Assembly: GCA_964596775.1 (NCBI GenBank)
Contig: CAZQVN010000008.1
Coordinates: forward strand, 33,975 to 97,974
Origin: CAZQVN01 sp964596775
GTDB taxonomy: Bacteria; Eisenbacteria; RBG-16-71-46; JABDJR01; JAWXBZ01
DNA: 64,000 nt
Direction of reading: 5' to 3'
In this document: positions 9,721 through 18,672 of the stretch, one piece after another
Layout: each line of letters starts with the position of its first letter
Position numbering within the stretch: the first letter of the stretch is position 1
The notes under the pieces: generated by a model
What the model was told of the DNA's origin: nothing
Database searches by the model: none
Seen by the model: the letters and a program-made list of their open reading frames with translations, nothing else
Translations under genes and position numbers: made by a program

Positions 9721-9899
9721 ATCCCCGCCGATTCCGTCCATCAGNNNNNNNNNNNNNNNNNNNNNNNNNNNNNNNNNNNNNNNNNNNNNNNNNNNNNNNN
9801 NNNNNNNNNNNNNNNNNNNNNNNNNNNNNNNNNNNNNNNNNNNNGCGGGTCGGGGCGGCGGCGGGAGCGCGGTAGATCCCCGCCGATTCCGTCCATCAG
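9690..9899. other. Scaffold gap (100 N) with 55-bp identical flanks
   Basis: Positions 9690-9744 and 9845-9899 are the same 55 bases on either side of N 9745-9844. An exact 55-base overlap is what adjacent de Bruijn contigs with k=55 share, so the gap is probably not real missing sequence and one copy is redundant. Confidence 0.9.
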
Positions 9900-9904
9900 G
9901 CTGC

Positions 9905-10234
9905 CGCTGGCGGAAACTGCTGGCCGACCGGTGGATCTGGTTTCAGCCGAGGAATCACACGTTTCATTTCACCCGGCGGTCGCTGGCCGGCTTGCTCGAC
10001 AGGTCGGGATTCGATGTGCAGTTCCTGAGGTCGCAGCGGCCGAACGACGCACTGACCGGGCAGGCGACAGCCACGGCGTTCCGGACGCTGGAGCGGCACG
10101 GTTCCATCCGGAGGACGCTCCGAAAGAGGGTGGCGGGCCTGCTGGAAGTCGTGACGGGCGTGGAGTTGTTTGCAGTGGCGAAGAAGAGGGGCGCTCAAGG
10201 CCGAAAGGGCGAACCGGTTTCCCGAGCCTCCTGA
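9905..10234 (+). pseudogene. C-terminal remnant of a SAM-dependent methyltransferase
   Basis: An open frame running out of the gap to TGA at 10232 encodes about 109 residues. Its motif WFQPRNHTFHFTRRSL followed by AGLLDRSGFDV is the C-terminal part of class I (Methyltransf_11/23-type) methyltransferases often found in polysaccharide clusters. The SAM-binding N-terminal half is absent. If the duplicated 55 bp is collapsed, the fragment follows the aconitase stop directly, so it is either a truncated gene or evidence of a wrong join. It overlaps the convergent lipoprotein gene by 40 nt. Confidence 0.6.
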
Positions 10235-10755
10235 TCGGCCTGCCACTCGAACGGCACGGTCCGGGTCAGCGTTTCGATCGGCCCGTCCGGTTCGATCCGG
10301 TAATGGAAGACCGCCACGACGGCATAGCGACCCCCGGGCGCCGTGGTGAGTTCTCCGGATTCCCAAACGTTGCCGTCGAAACGGATGGACTGGATCAGGG
10401 GCGACGGACCCAGCGGATACGGCACGGTCGGGCAGCGGCAGAACACCGGCCGCTCGGCATACACGTCCGTTCCGGCTGCGTTCGTGAACTGCAGCAGGAT
10501 CGGATCGTGACAGCAGTCCTGGTAGTAGGAAATCTCCCCGCCGCCGGCATTCCAGACGACGACCTGGAACGTGACGGGACTGGCGGGATTGCCGGAGAAG
10601 GCCGAGGAGAGGATCTTCATGCGAAGGTCCAGATCCCGGGGCGGCACGTCGGTGGGGGAGTCGCCGCAGGCGGAGAGAACCGTGACGAGCAGCAGAAGGA
10701 TCGGCCACCCCGCATTGCGCGCGGCCGTCCCGCGACTCGGTGATTTCGGGAACAT
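10195..10755 (-). CDS. Lipoprotein of unknown function
   Basis: 186 residues from ATG at 10755. The N-terminus has a basic region, the hydrophobic segment WPILLLLVTVLSAC and a lipobox with Cys30, so it should be lipidated and membrane anchored. The mature part is about 155 residues, probably beta-rich, with several cysteines (DCCHDP, FCRCPT) that could form disulfides. The layout resembles small immunoglobulin-like intracellular proteinase inhibitor (BsuPI-type) domains, but this is a weak impression. It sits alone between the methyltransferase remnant and the polysaccharide operon. Confidence 0.72.
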   Translation of the reverse strand: MFPKSPSRGTAARNAGWPILLLLVTVLSACGDSPTDVPPRDLDLRMKILSSAFSGNPASPVTFQVVVWNAGGGEISYYQDCCHDPILLQFTNAAGTDVYAERPVFCRCPTVPYPLGPSPLIQSIRFDGNVWESGELTTAPGGRYAVVAVFHYRIEPDGPIETLTRTVPFEWQADQEARETGSPFRP

Positions 10756-10818
10756 GGAACCTCCGTCGGCCCTGACGGAAAGAGTATAGGTCCGTTCAGG
10801 GCGGAAGCGGTAGCGACC

Positions 10819-12015
10819 TCAGCCCTTGCGTCCGCCATCCCCCGCAGCGCCCAGAATTTCCCCCATCCGCTCCCCGGCGCGATCCCACGAGTAGCGCCCG
10901 AGAACGAACCGCGACCCCGCCTCGCCGACCGAGCGCGCCCGATCCGGGTCCTCCATCACCGAAACGATCTCCGCCGCGATCTCTTCCGCCTCGCGGGCCA
11001 CGAGGATTTCCCGCCCCGGCTCGGCGCCGATCGGCTCGGCGACGATCGGCGTGACGACCACCGGCAGTCCGGCCGCCATCGTCTCCAGGACCTTGTTCTG
11101 GATTCCCGCGCCGTAGCGGAGCGGGGAGACGGCGAGGCGGCAGGTGCGGAGAAGGTCGCCGAGGTCGTCGACGAAACCGGCCACGCGGACCCCCGGCTCG
11201 GCGGCGAGCGCGTTCACGGCCCTGCCGGCGGCACCGGCGAGAACGAGCCGCGCATCCGGCTTCCGGCGCAGCACGCGGGGCCAGATGTCCAGCGCCAGGT
11301 AGCGGGCGGTGTCGATGTTGTGCCCCACGGTCAGGTTGCCGAGAAACAGCGCCGCGTCCTGTTTCGGGCCGTCCAGTCCGGCCCGGCCCCAGCGGGTGAC
11401 GATGCCGTTCGGGATCACCTCCACGCGGGCGCCCGGCGCGCGGCGGAGCAGGTCCTCGCGGTCGGCGGGCGCCACCACCCAGTTTTCGTCGACCGCCTTC
11501 ATGACCTTCGCTTCGTAGGGTTCCACGCGGCGGAGCTCCTCGCGAAACGCGATCCGGGCCAGCGGCGGCTTGACCGGAATTGCCCGCCGCAGGTTCAGCG
11601 CGAGCGAGTCGGACAGCTCGAGGATCTTCCGGCAGGGGAACCGCTCGAGGTAGGGAAACATCCGGAAAAGCTGTGCGAACGCGACGTCGAACCGTTCGCG
11701 GACCAGGCGGTCGACGAGGCGGTCCATGATCTCCGAACGGTAGTACGACACCTGGAGAGGATCGGGCGACAGGACTCCGGCGGCGAGGTTCAACCGGGAC
11801 TGCCAGGCGGGAAGCGACACCACCTCGACGCGCTCGCAGGTGTCGAGGAGCGGAGTGATGTCGACCCGTTCGGCCGGCAGGTCGGAAAAGGAAATCAGCG
11901 TGACGTCGGCGTGCCGCGAGAACTGCCGGAGCAGATTCCAGGCGCGCAGGCGGTCGCCGCGGTCCAGCGGCCAGGGAAATCGCGTGCAGAGGTAGACGAG
12001 TTTCGGTCGGGACAT
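10819..12015 (-). CDS. GT4-type glycosyltransferase
   Basis: 398 residues from ATG at 12015. It has the GT-B fold: an N-terminal acceptor domain beginning KLVYLCTRFPWPLDRGDRLR, and a C-terminal donor domain with AALFLGNLTVGHN and YGAGIQNKVLETMAAGLPVV, the E-x7-E region of retaining family 4 enzymes. The N-terminal signature resembles the glycosyltransferases associated with exopolysaccharide (XrtA/PEP-CTERM-type) clusters. It is the last gene of the leftward polysaccharide operon, 49 nt after the preceding glycosyltransferase. Donor and acceptor sugars are unknown. Confidence 0.88.
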   Translation of the reverse strand: MSRPKLVYLCTRFPWPLDRGDRLRAWNLLRQFSRHADVTLISFSDLPAERVDITPLLDTCERVEVVSLPAWQSRLNLAAGVLSPDPLQVSYYRSEIMDRLVDRLVRERFDVAFAQLFRMFPYLERFPCRKILELSDSLALNLRRAIPVKPPLARIAFREELRRVEPYEAKVMKAVDENWVVAPADREDLLRRAPGARVEVIPNGIVTRWGRAGLDGPKQDAALFLGNLTVGHNIDTARYLALDIWPRVLRRKPDARLVLAGAAGRAVNALAAEPGVRVAGFVDDLGDLLRTCRLAVSPLRYGAGIQNKVLETMAAGLPVVVTPIVAEPIGAEPGREILVAREAEEIAAEIVSVMEDPDRARSVGEAGSRFVLGRYSWDRAGERMGEILGAAGDGGRKG

Positions 12016-12064
12016 GCGGGCGGCATTATTGCAGAAACGGCCGCGGCGGGCGACCGGCCGCGCA

Positions 12065-13276
12065 CTACCGCCCGACGCCGCCCGCCTCGGGAACGGCCTT
12101 CCGATAGATCCGGCGGCTCAGCTCCTCCACGGCCTCGACGGAGTAGCAGCGCTCCACGAGCCGGCGTCCTTCCCGCCGGAGCGCCCGGGCCAGGACCTCG
12201 TTGTCGAGCAGCCGGCGGATCTGCGCGGCCATCTGGTCCATGTGCTCGGCAATCAGGATGTGCCGGCCGTCCTCGACGGCGATCCCTTCGCAGCCGATCG
12301 GCGTGGAGATGACCGGGATCTGCCGGGCCATCGCCTCGAGGATCCGGATGCGCATCCCGCTCCCCACGTTGAGCGGCACGACGAACGCGTGCGCGCCGTC
12401 GAGGTGGGGCGCCACGTCGTCGACCCGGCCGAGCACGTCGATTCCGGGGCCGGTGAGCTTCCGGCGCAGCGCCGGGCTGACGTCTCCGATGATCCGGAAC
12501 GTGGCCGCCGGGTAGGACTTCCGCACATGCGGCCACACCTTTTCCACGAAGTCCACGACACCCTCGCCGGTGGGGCGGAACATCAGGCTTCCGGCGGTGA
12601 CGATCACCGGCGCCGCGCCGCCCGCCGGTTCGGCGGCGGCCCGGTACCCGGACACGTCCACGGCGCCCGGAACGACCGTCATCCGGGCTCCCGGCGCGAT
12701 CTCCTTCATTTTCGTTTCGTCGTCACGGGTGATCATCATCACCTGCTGCACGCGGGGCAGGATCCGCGTTTCCGTGTCGCGGATCTGCTCGGACTGCCGC
12801 CGGGCCATGGCCGCCATCGCCGGATTCTTCAGGCTGTCGGCGTAGCGGGCCATGAGGTCCGAATCGACGTTGTGCTCGCGCAGCACGGTGAGCGCATCGT
12901 CGATCCCGAGCAGGTAGCCGCCCATGTGCAGGTGGTGCGCCACGACGATGTCGGGTTGCCACTCCTTGCGGGCCGCGGCGAGTTCCTGTGCGAAGACCGG
13001 CCACTTGTACTTGGCGAGGTTCATGGCCATCGACGAGAGAAGGCTGCGCACACCGCCGACGACGCCGTCCAGTGACTTCGGTCGGCGGACCCACCGCACT
13101 TCACGGCAGACGCTTTTCATCGCGTCGATGGCGGCCGGATCGGGCGGAGATTCGACGAAGGACAGCACGCCCACTTCCGCGAAGCGCGCCTCCGCCTTGA
13201 GCTGGTTCCACATGACGATGCGTCCGCCGGAGTCCGGAGGCCAGGGGAGGCCCGGTGTCAGGTGAAGCACTTTCAT
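12065..13276 (-). CDS. GT4-type glycosyltransferase
   Basis: 403 residues from ATG at 13276, starting MKVLHLTPGLPWPPDSGGR. GT-B fold with an RPTGEGVVDF-type start of the donor domain and NVGSGMRIRILEAMARQIPV carrying the conserved Glu of the retaining site. It is a paralogue of the gene downstream (same PWPxDxG opening). The start overlaps the stop of the upstream glycosyltransferase gene as ATGA. It is expected at the cytoplasmic face of the inner membrane, extending a lipid-linked repeat unit. Confidence 0.88.
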   Translation of the reverse strand: MKVLHLTPGLPWPPDSGGRIVMWNQLKAEARFAEVGVLSFVESPPDPAAIDAMKSVCREVRWVRRPKSLDGVVGGVRSLLSSMAMNLAKYKWPVFAQELAAARKEWQPDIVVAHHLHMGGYLLGIDDALTVLREHNVDSDLMARYADSLKNPAMAAMARRQSEQIRDTETRILPRVQQVMMITRDDETKMKEIAPGARMTVVPGAVDVSGYRAAAEPAGGAAPVIVTAGSLMFRPTGEGVVDFVEKVWPHVRKSYPAATFRIIGDVSPALRRKLTGPGIDVLGRVDDVAPHLDGAHAFVVPLNVGSGMRIRILEAMARQIPVISTPIGCEGIAVEDGRHILIAEHMDQMAAQIRRLLDNEVLARALRREGRRLVERCYSVEAVEELSRRIYRKAVPEAGGVGR

Positions 13277-14451
13277 TCGTGAAGTTCTCCCATCGCCGGG
13301 GCCTTGTCCGCGGAGTCCGCGGGGAGCCCGAGCGCCGTTCGGTACACGTCCAGGGTTTTCCGGGCCGCCGTCTTCCACGAAAACTGCCCGGCCCTCTCCC
13401 GCCCCTTTTCGATGAGTGCGCTCCTTAGCTCCGGTTCCTCGAGTACGGAGAGGGCGTGTCGCGCCAGGGATTCCGCGTCTCCGGTCGGAGCGAGCAGCGC
13501 CGCATCCCCGGTCACTTCGGGGATGGCTGAATTGTCCGCGGCCACGACCGGCGTTCCCGAGGACATTGCCTCCAGCAGCGGCAGACCGAATCCTTCGTGG
13601 CGCGACGGGAACAGCAGGAGCCGCGCGTTCCGGTAGAGGTCCGGCATCAGGCGCTGCGGAACGAATCCGCTGAGATGAACATGACTTTCGATTCTGAGCT
13701 CCCGGAGTTGTGGTGGGTCGTCGTCGTAGCCCCACCCCCTGGCGCCGGCAATGACAAGATGAACATCGGCAGCGCGCTCGTGAATTTGAGCGAAAGTCCG
13801 GAACAACGTGTCGAGATCCTTGCGCGGCTGGCGTGTTCCGACGAACAGGATGTATCGGGGCGGAAGCCCCAGCTCGCCGAACGATTGTTCCGCATCCGTG
13901 GCGCGGTTGTCCATGCAGAATGCGGGATCGACGCCACAATGCACGACAGCGATGTCGTCGGGTCGACGGTTGAGGAGAGTGACGATCTGCGCCTTCGTGG
14001 ATTCGGACACGGCGATGATCCGGCGGCACCCGCGCGCGGCCGGGCCGTACGCCCAGTTCCAGTAGAGACGGTAGTTCAGCGGCGCCGTTTCCGGGTGGAT
14101 GCGGAAGCCGAGGTCATGCATCGTCAGGATGCGCAGCCCGTCGTAGAGCGCGGGCGAACCGAACGCGATCGTGTGCAGGAGGTCGAGATGCTGCCGCTCG
14201 GCGATGCGCGGAAGATGCCACTGCTCGGCGACGATGCGGGCGCCGCGGTGCGCCGCCGCCGGCACGCGCACGACGTCCACGTTGGGCTGACGCGAAGGCG
14301 GGTCCGCGCCTTCGTGAAGGAAGAACACGAACCGGAAATCGGGGGCCAGCTCCGGCAGCAGGCGGGCCAGCCACCAGGCCTGCCATCCCATGCCGGTGCG
14401 CTCGCCGGACAGGCAGAGAAGGTCGAGGCCGATGCGCGGGGAAGCGTTCAT
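13273..14451 (-). CDS. GT4-type glycosyltransferase
   Basis: 392 residues from ATG at 14451 (MNASPRIGLDLLCLSGERTG). The donor domain has RYILFVGTRQPRKDLDTLF and SRHEGFGLPLLEAMSSGTPV (E-x7-E), typical of mannosyl- or rhamnosyltransferases of family 4. The start overlaps the flippase stop by 4 nt (ATGA) and the stop overlaps the next glycosyltransferase, so translation is tightly coupled through this operon. Specific sugars cannot be assigned. Confidence 0.9.
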   Translation of the reverse strand: MNASPRIGLDLLCLSGERTGMGWQAWWLARLLPELAPDFRFVFFLHEGADPPSRQPNVDVVRVPAAAHRGARIVAEQWHLPRIAERQHLDLLHTIAFGSPALYDGLRILTMHDLGFRIHPETAPLNYRLYWNWAYGPAARGCRRIIAVSESTKAQIVTLLNRRPDDIAVVHCGVDPAFCMDNRATDAEQSFGELGLPPRYILFVGTRQPRKDLDTLFRTFAQIHERAADVHLVIAGARGWGYDDDPPQLRELRIESHVHLSGFVPQRLMPDLYRNARLLLFPSRHEGFGLPLLEAMSSGTPVVAADNSAIPEVTGDAALLAPTGDAESLARHALSVLEEPELRSALIEKGRERAGQFSWKTAARKTLDVYRTALGLPADSADKAPAMGELHE

Positions 14452-15860
14452 CGCCGCCCCCGGATGAGGTCGCGGGCTTCCGCGATCGTCACGCCGCGGA
14501 GCAGAAGCAGCGCACCGCCGTAAACGACCGCGCCGGCGAGGATCGCCGGAACGGGGCCGGCGTCGCCGATGAAGTGGACGGCGACGCCCATGAGAATCGT
14601 GGACGCGAGGATCGCCGGGATCGCCGGAATCGCGGGACGCCACGCTCCGGACCGGACGAGCGGCACGGCCAGCGCGGCGAGCAGCACGATCTCGGCGATC
14701 ACCGTGGACAGCGCGGCGCCGCGCCCGCCGATCTTCGGTATCAGGATGAGGTTCAGGGTGACGTTGATGAGGACGCACAACCCGGTGGCCAGCGCGGAAA
14801 AGATCTGCCGGTCGACGGCGCCCACCGCGGTGCCGAGGAGGAGGCTCAGGAACATCAGGGGAATGGCCGGAGCAAGCCAGGCCAGGAACAGGGCCGTGTC
14901 GGCAAAGTCGGAGCCGAAGATCCACGGAGCGATCAGCCGTCCGGTCAGCCACAGGCCGACGGCCGCCGGCATGCCGATGACGAGGGCCGCCTTGAGGCCC
15001 GAATTCAGGCGCCGTCCGATCTCGTCCAGCCTCCGCGCGGCGAAGTTCTCGGAGAGCGCCGGGAGAAGCGCGGCCGAAAGGGCGTAGGGGATGAACAGGA
15101 TCCCCTCGATCAGGTGGTAGGCGGCCTGGTACAGCCCCGTTTCCTGGTCTCCGCGGAAGTGCGACAGCATCACGATGTCGATGCGGAAGTAGATCGTGGC
15201 CAGCACCGCCTGCAGGCCGTAGGGGAGCGCGAGCTTCATCATCGCCGCGGCTCGCGGCGGAGTTCCGCCGGATGCGGAGAGGATGCCGTGACCCCGCAGC
15301 AGGCCGAACGCAACGGCCGCGCCGAGGGCGGCGCCGCCGAGGAGGCCCGCCGTGACGCCGGTCACGCCGCCGCCGGTGGCCAGAATGAGGATCGTGAGCG
15401 CAGTCACTCCGAAGCGCCACGCCGAAACGGTGATCGCCTCGAGCTCCATCCGCTGGAAGGCCCGGAAGACTCCGTTGACCAGGTGCATCGGCGATTCCAC
15501 GACCACGGCCAGCCCGGCGATCATCAGCGGGAGGCCGAGCAGCCCGGCTTCCGCGAGCCGGGAGATCGGGAACAGCAGGAGCAGGAATGCGGCGCCGAGA
15601 CCGGCCTTGATCGCCAGGCTCCGCCGGAACCACCCGGCGGCCATTTCCGGCCGGCGCGACACTTCCCGCACCGTCACGAGGTTGATCCCCGCGTCGGTGA
15701 TCACGGCCAGGATCGCGGCGATCGACAGGATCACCGAGAGCTGTCCGAGTTTTTCCGGCCCGAGAAACCGCGCCCAGGCGATCGCCATCGCGACGGCGAG
15801 GATCTTCGTCACGATGTGGGCTCCGGTCAGGACAAACGTGTTCCGGACGATCCGGCTCAT
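14448..15860 (-). CDS. Wzx-type polysaccharide flippase
   Basis: 470 residues from ATG at 15860 (MSRIVRNTFVLTGAHIVTKI). About 12-14 hydrophobic helices in the MATE/MVF (polysaccharide transport) arrangement, including the opening helix with ARFLGPEKLGQLSVI seen in Wzx proteins. It should flip undecaprenyl-linked repeat units across the inner membrane. Position between the polymerase-like gene and the glycosyltransferases supports this role. ATGA overlap with the upstream gene. Confidence 0.88.
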   Translation of the reverse strand: MSRIVRNTFVLTGAHIVTKILAVAMAIAWARFLGPEKLGQLSVILSIAAILAVITDAGINLVTVREVSRRPEMAAGWFRRSLAIKAGLGAAFLLLLFPISRLAEAGLLGLPLMIAGLAVVVESPMHLVNGVFRAFQRMELEAITVSAWRFGVTALTILILATGGGVTGVTAGLLGGAALGAAVAFGLLRGHGILSASGGTPPRAAAMMKLALPYGLQAVLATIYFRIDIVMLSHFRGDQETGLYQAAYHLIEGILFIPYALSAALLPALSENFAARRLDEIGRRLNSGLKAALVIGMPAAVGLWLTGRLIAPWIFGSDFADTALFLAWLAPAIPLMFLSLLLGTAVGAVDRQIFSALATGLCVLINVTLNLILIPKIGGRGAALSTVIAEIVLLAALAVPLVRSGAWRPAIPAIPAILASTILMGVAVHFIGDAGPVPAILAGAVVYGGALLLLRGVTIAEARDLIRGRR

Positions 15861-17275
15861 GCGTCGTCGTTTCGGGCGAGCGCGCCGAGCAGCCCGATCG
15901 AGGCCCAGACCGGTATGGCCACCTTGTCGAAGACGAGGTAGTTGTTGACGACGCCGTGCACCAGGTAGGTGATCAGTCCTCCGGCAAGACCCACGGCGAT
16001 CCCGCGGAGAACGGGATCCCGCGCGCCGCGGATGGCCCGCGCGGTGAGCCGCGCCAGCAGCAGGAACGCGAACGCCGCGGCGGCGAGGCCGATGAGGCCG
16101 GTTTCGCAGAGAACGCGCAGGTACTCGCTGTGAACGCCCATCCGCATGTCCGACTGCGATGTGGACAGCGTCACTCTGCGGAAGTTGAGGTAGTGATCGG
16201 AGTACGTGCCGAAACCGACGCCGGTCAGCGGGTCGGACTGGAACATCCTCCATCCCGCGTACCAGCGGTTCAGGCGCTCGAAATTGGATTCGTACCCGAC
16301 CTCGGTGATGGTGCCCGAGTGCGCCTCGATCTGCTTGCCGGAACCGATGGAGAGGACGATCGCGCCGAGCAGGACCAGGCCCGCGGCGCCGAGGACCAGG
16401 TTGCCGGGGCGGAGGAGGCGCTTCCCGGAAACGAACAGGAAGAACAGCGCCATCACGCCGAGGCCGAGCCAGGCGCCGCGGGTGAGCGACAGCACGACCT
16501 GCGCCCCGGTGAGGAGCGCGGCGGCTCCCACCAGCAGTTTCGCCGGTCCCCTGAGTTCGAGCGTCAGCGCCAGGGACAGGGCGCAGGCGAACGACAGGTA
16601 CGCGGCAAAGCTGCCGTGCTCGGTGAAGAACGGAAAGCCCCACCAGTAGCCGGCCCAGGCATAGTAGTGACCGGTGGCCACGTGGGCGAGACTGTAGAGC
16701 GTCAGCGCCACGGCCGGAACGATCAGCGCCGAGACCAGGGCGATCGCGTCGCGCCGTCGGCCGAAGTTGTTGAGGATGAACACGCCGAACAGCGCGTACC
16801 AGGCGGCGTTGATCGTGGCCTTGATGGCGTTGACGCGGAACGGCGTGTCCACGATCGAAAGCAGGCAGGCGGCGAGCGCCAGGAGCAGGGCGAGCATGAA
16901 GGCCGGCTGGCCGAAGCGGGAGGAGCCGCGCGAGAGAAATCGGAGCGACCAGGCCGCCAGCGCGAGGAACAGCATCGGCTCCGTCGGTATCTGCAGGGCG
17001 GAGCCGGTGCCCCGGAGGACCGTCTCGACGGACCAGGGCGTGATTGCGATCAGCAGCAGGAACGCCGCTTCGAGACGGGCCAGGCAGAGTCCGGCGAAGA
17101 CGATCAGTCCGGCGGCGATCCCGGTGAACGGGATCCGGCCGCCCATCCGGATCTCCACGGCCGCCAGCGCCACGAGGAGGACGACCGGCAGGATCCACGT
17201 TCCGGCGGAGGGCGCGGACCTCCGTGACAGGGAAAAGCCGGCTTCCGCCGGATCAATCGGTCCGGCGGCCGGCAC
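15857..17275 (-). CDS. O-antigen ligase/polymerase (Wzy_C family)
   Basis: About 472 residues if the GTG at 17275 is used; that start overlaps the Wzz stop by 23 nt. Multi-spanning membrane protein with about 12 helices and a large periplasmic loop containing MFQSDPLTGVGFGTYSDHYL and HSEYLRVLCETGLIGL, the conserved H-x-E-Y and G-x-G-F-G-x-Y signatures of WaaL/Wzy proteins. It polymerises or ligates the polysaccharide at the periplasmic face. Polymerase is favoured because wzz and wzx are its neighbours. The exact start is uncertain. Confidence 0.85.
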   Translation of the reverse strand: MPAAGPIDPAEAGFSLSRRSAPSAGTWILPVVLLVALAAVEIRMGGRIPFTGIAAGLIVFAGLCLARLEAAFLLLIAITPWSVETVLRGTGSALQIPTEPMLFLALAAWSLRFLSRGSSRFGQPAFMLALLLALAACLLSIVDTPFRVNAIKATINAAWYALFGVFILNNFGRRRDAIALVSALIVPAVALTLYSLAHVATGHYYAWAGYWWGFPFFTEHGSFAAYLSFACALSLALTLELRGPAKLLVGAAALLTGAQVVLSLTRGAWLGLGVMALFFLFVSGKRLLRPGNLVLGAAGLVLLGAIVLSIGSGKQIEAHSGTITEVGYESNFERLNRWYAGWRMFQSDPLTGVGFGTYSDHYLNFRRVTLSTSQSDMRMGVHSEYLRVLCETGLIGLAAAAFAFLLLARLTARAIRGARDPVLRGIAVGLAGGLITYLVHGVVNNYLVFDKVAIPVWASIGLLGALARNDDA

Positions 17276-18356
17276 GTGCGGTTCCGGAGTCGTCGAACGC
17301 CCCGGAGTTCTTGAGATTCCGGACGAATTCAACGGTGAACGCGGTCCCCAGCGCGAGAACGAGCGCCGCGAACGTGAGGCTCGCGCAGAACAGCCAGCGG
17401 ATCGGGCGGCTCTTTCTCTGCGGAGGCACGGCCAGATCGAGAATCTCGACGGTCGGCGTGTCCTTGACCTCGCGGATCTTCGCCTCCTCGAACTGGGCCA
17501 CCAGGAGCGCGTAGACCTGTTCCTGGACCTTGAGATCGCGGATGAGGCGGGCATACTCGACGGCGAGCGGAGGCATGACGTCGATCTGGCGGTCCACCGC
17601 CGCGAGTTCCGCCCGCGCTTCGCGGAGGAGCGGCGCGGAATCCCGGTAGAGGTCGCCGAGCATGTTGATCTGCACCTGGAGCGCCATGCGGCGGGCGATC
17701 AGGGCGGCGCTCGCGTCCACCGCCGACGCCACGTCGGAGGTGAGCGGCGCATCCTTGTGCGCCTGCTGATAGGCGGCCAGCGCCTCCTCGGAGGCGGACA
17801 GGGCCGCCTTCGTCTCGTTGATCCGGTTCTCGACGAAGATGCGGCTCTTCTTTGCCGAGGTCATCCGGGCGTTCTTGTTGAACTCGTCGAGGTGCTCGAC
17901 CCAGCGGTTCGCGATCTTCGCCGCCCGCTCCGGATCCTTGTCCTCGACCACGACCTCGATGACCCCCTGGTCGGTGATCCCCGCGGAGGCGTTGTTGCCG
18001 AAGGAACGCAGCGCGTCGTCCATCCGCTTTGCCTTGTAGGCCTTCATCAGGTCGAATTCGGTGATCAGCTTTTCGCGGAGGGTACGGCTGTCGAGAATCG
18101 CGATGTACAGCTGGCTCTCGCCGCCTCCGCCACCGATTCCGCCGAGGCCCGGGAGGGAATTCTGGACGAACGAGAGAAGGCTGGCGGAAATGTCGGCGTC
18201 CTGGGGGGGGATCAGGGTCGTGCGGGCCGCGTACCACTTCGGGAGCAGAAACGAAATCAGGATGGACAGGACGGCGGTGGCGCCGACGAAACCCAGAATG
18301 AAGCGTCGCCAGCGGTAGAGAACGCGCGTGTAGTCCAGAAGGTCGTCTTGAGCCAT
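17253..18356 (-). CDS. Wzz-type chain-length determinant (polysaccharide co-polymerase)
   Basis: 367 residues from ATG at 18356. One helix near the N-terminus (about 19-37), a long coiled-coil periplasmic domain (about 60-310) with an IGGGGG loop, and a second helix (about 320-343) flanked by the proline-containing VPPQRKSRP segment. This is the Wzz/PCP topology that sets chain length with Wzy. There is no C-terminal tyrosine kinase domain. It is the first gene of the leftward operon, with its own promoter 34 nt upstream. Confidence 0.9.
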   Translation of the reverse strand: MAQDDLLDYTRVLYRWRRFILGFVGATAVLSILISFLLPKWYAARTTLIPPQDADISASLLSFVQNSLPGLGGIGGGGGESQLYIAILDSRTLREKLITEFDLMKAYKAKRMDDALRSFGNNASAGITDQGVIEVVVEDKDPERAAKIANRWVEHLDEFNKNARMTSAKKSRIFVENRINETKAALSASEEALAAYQQAHKDAPLTSDVASAVDASAALIARRMALQVQINMLGDLYRDSAPLLREARAELAAVDRQIDVMPPLAVEYARLIRDLKVQEQVYALLVAQFEEAKIREVKDTPTVEILDLAVPPQRKSRPIRWLFCASLTFAALVLALGTAFTVEFVRNLKNSGAFDDSGTARAGRRTD

Positions 18357-18389
18357 GGATCCTCATCGGTAAGGGGCTGAACGTCGGCC

Positions 18390-18418
18390 ATGATATGAGG
18401 TTGCGCTGCGGGCGGCAA
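18390..18418 (-). promoter_or_regulatory. Promoter of the polysaccharide operon
   Basis: On the minus strand: TTGCCG (18418-18413), 17-nt spacer, TATCAT (18395-18390). The predicted transcript starts about 25 nt before the wzz ATG. Confidence 0.65.
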
Positions 18419-18520
18419 GGGAAGCGTCCGTGGCGTCGTCCACCTGTGGGCGGTTTCTCCTCGTCGGCGTCCGCGACGCGAGTTTCCGCCCTGCGGCAGG
18501 ATTCCCGCCGGCAAAAGAGC

Positions 18521-18550
18521 TTGTGCGCGGCCACCGCCCGGGCGTACAGT
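18521..18550 (+). promoter_or_regulatory. Candidate promoter for the 18673 gene
   Basis: TTGTGC (18521-18526), 18-nt spacer, TACAGT (18545-18550). The predicted start is near 18557, immediately before the first of three dyads. Within the 316-nt intergenic region 18357-18672, nothing else was seen apart from the divergent wzz promoter. Confidence 0.45.
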
Positions 18551-18558
18551 CGGCACGC

Positions 18559-18642
18559 GGCGATCCCCCCGGTCGCCGGCACGGTTCGCGGTGATCCCCC
18601 CGGTCACTCCCTGAAGAACACACGGTGATTCCCCCCGTCACC
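18559..18642 (+). repeat. Three tandem dyads in the leader of the 18673 gene
   Basis: Copies at 18559-18577, 18590-18607 and 18624-18642 share the form GGYGA-TCCCCCC-GG-TCRCC, spaced 31 and 34 nt (about three helical turns). The arms covary: GGCGA pairs with TCGCC in copy 1, GGTGA with TCACC in copy 3. Each can fold as a short hairpin with a C-rich loop. Operator array or leader-RNA element; which one is not decided by sequence. Confidence 0.6.
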
Positions 18643-18672
18643 CAATCGACACTGTCGATACCGGAGGATTCG

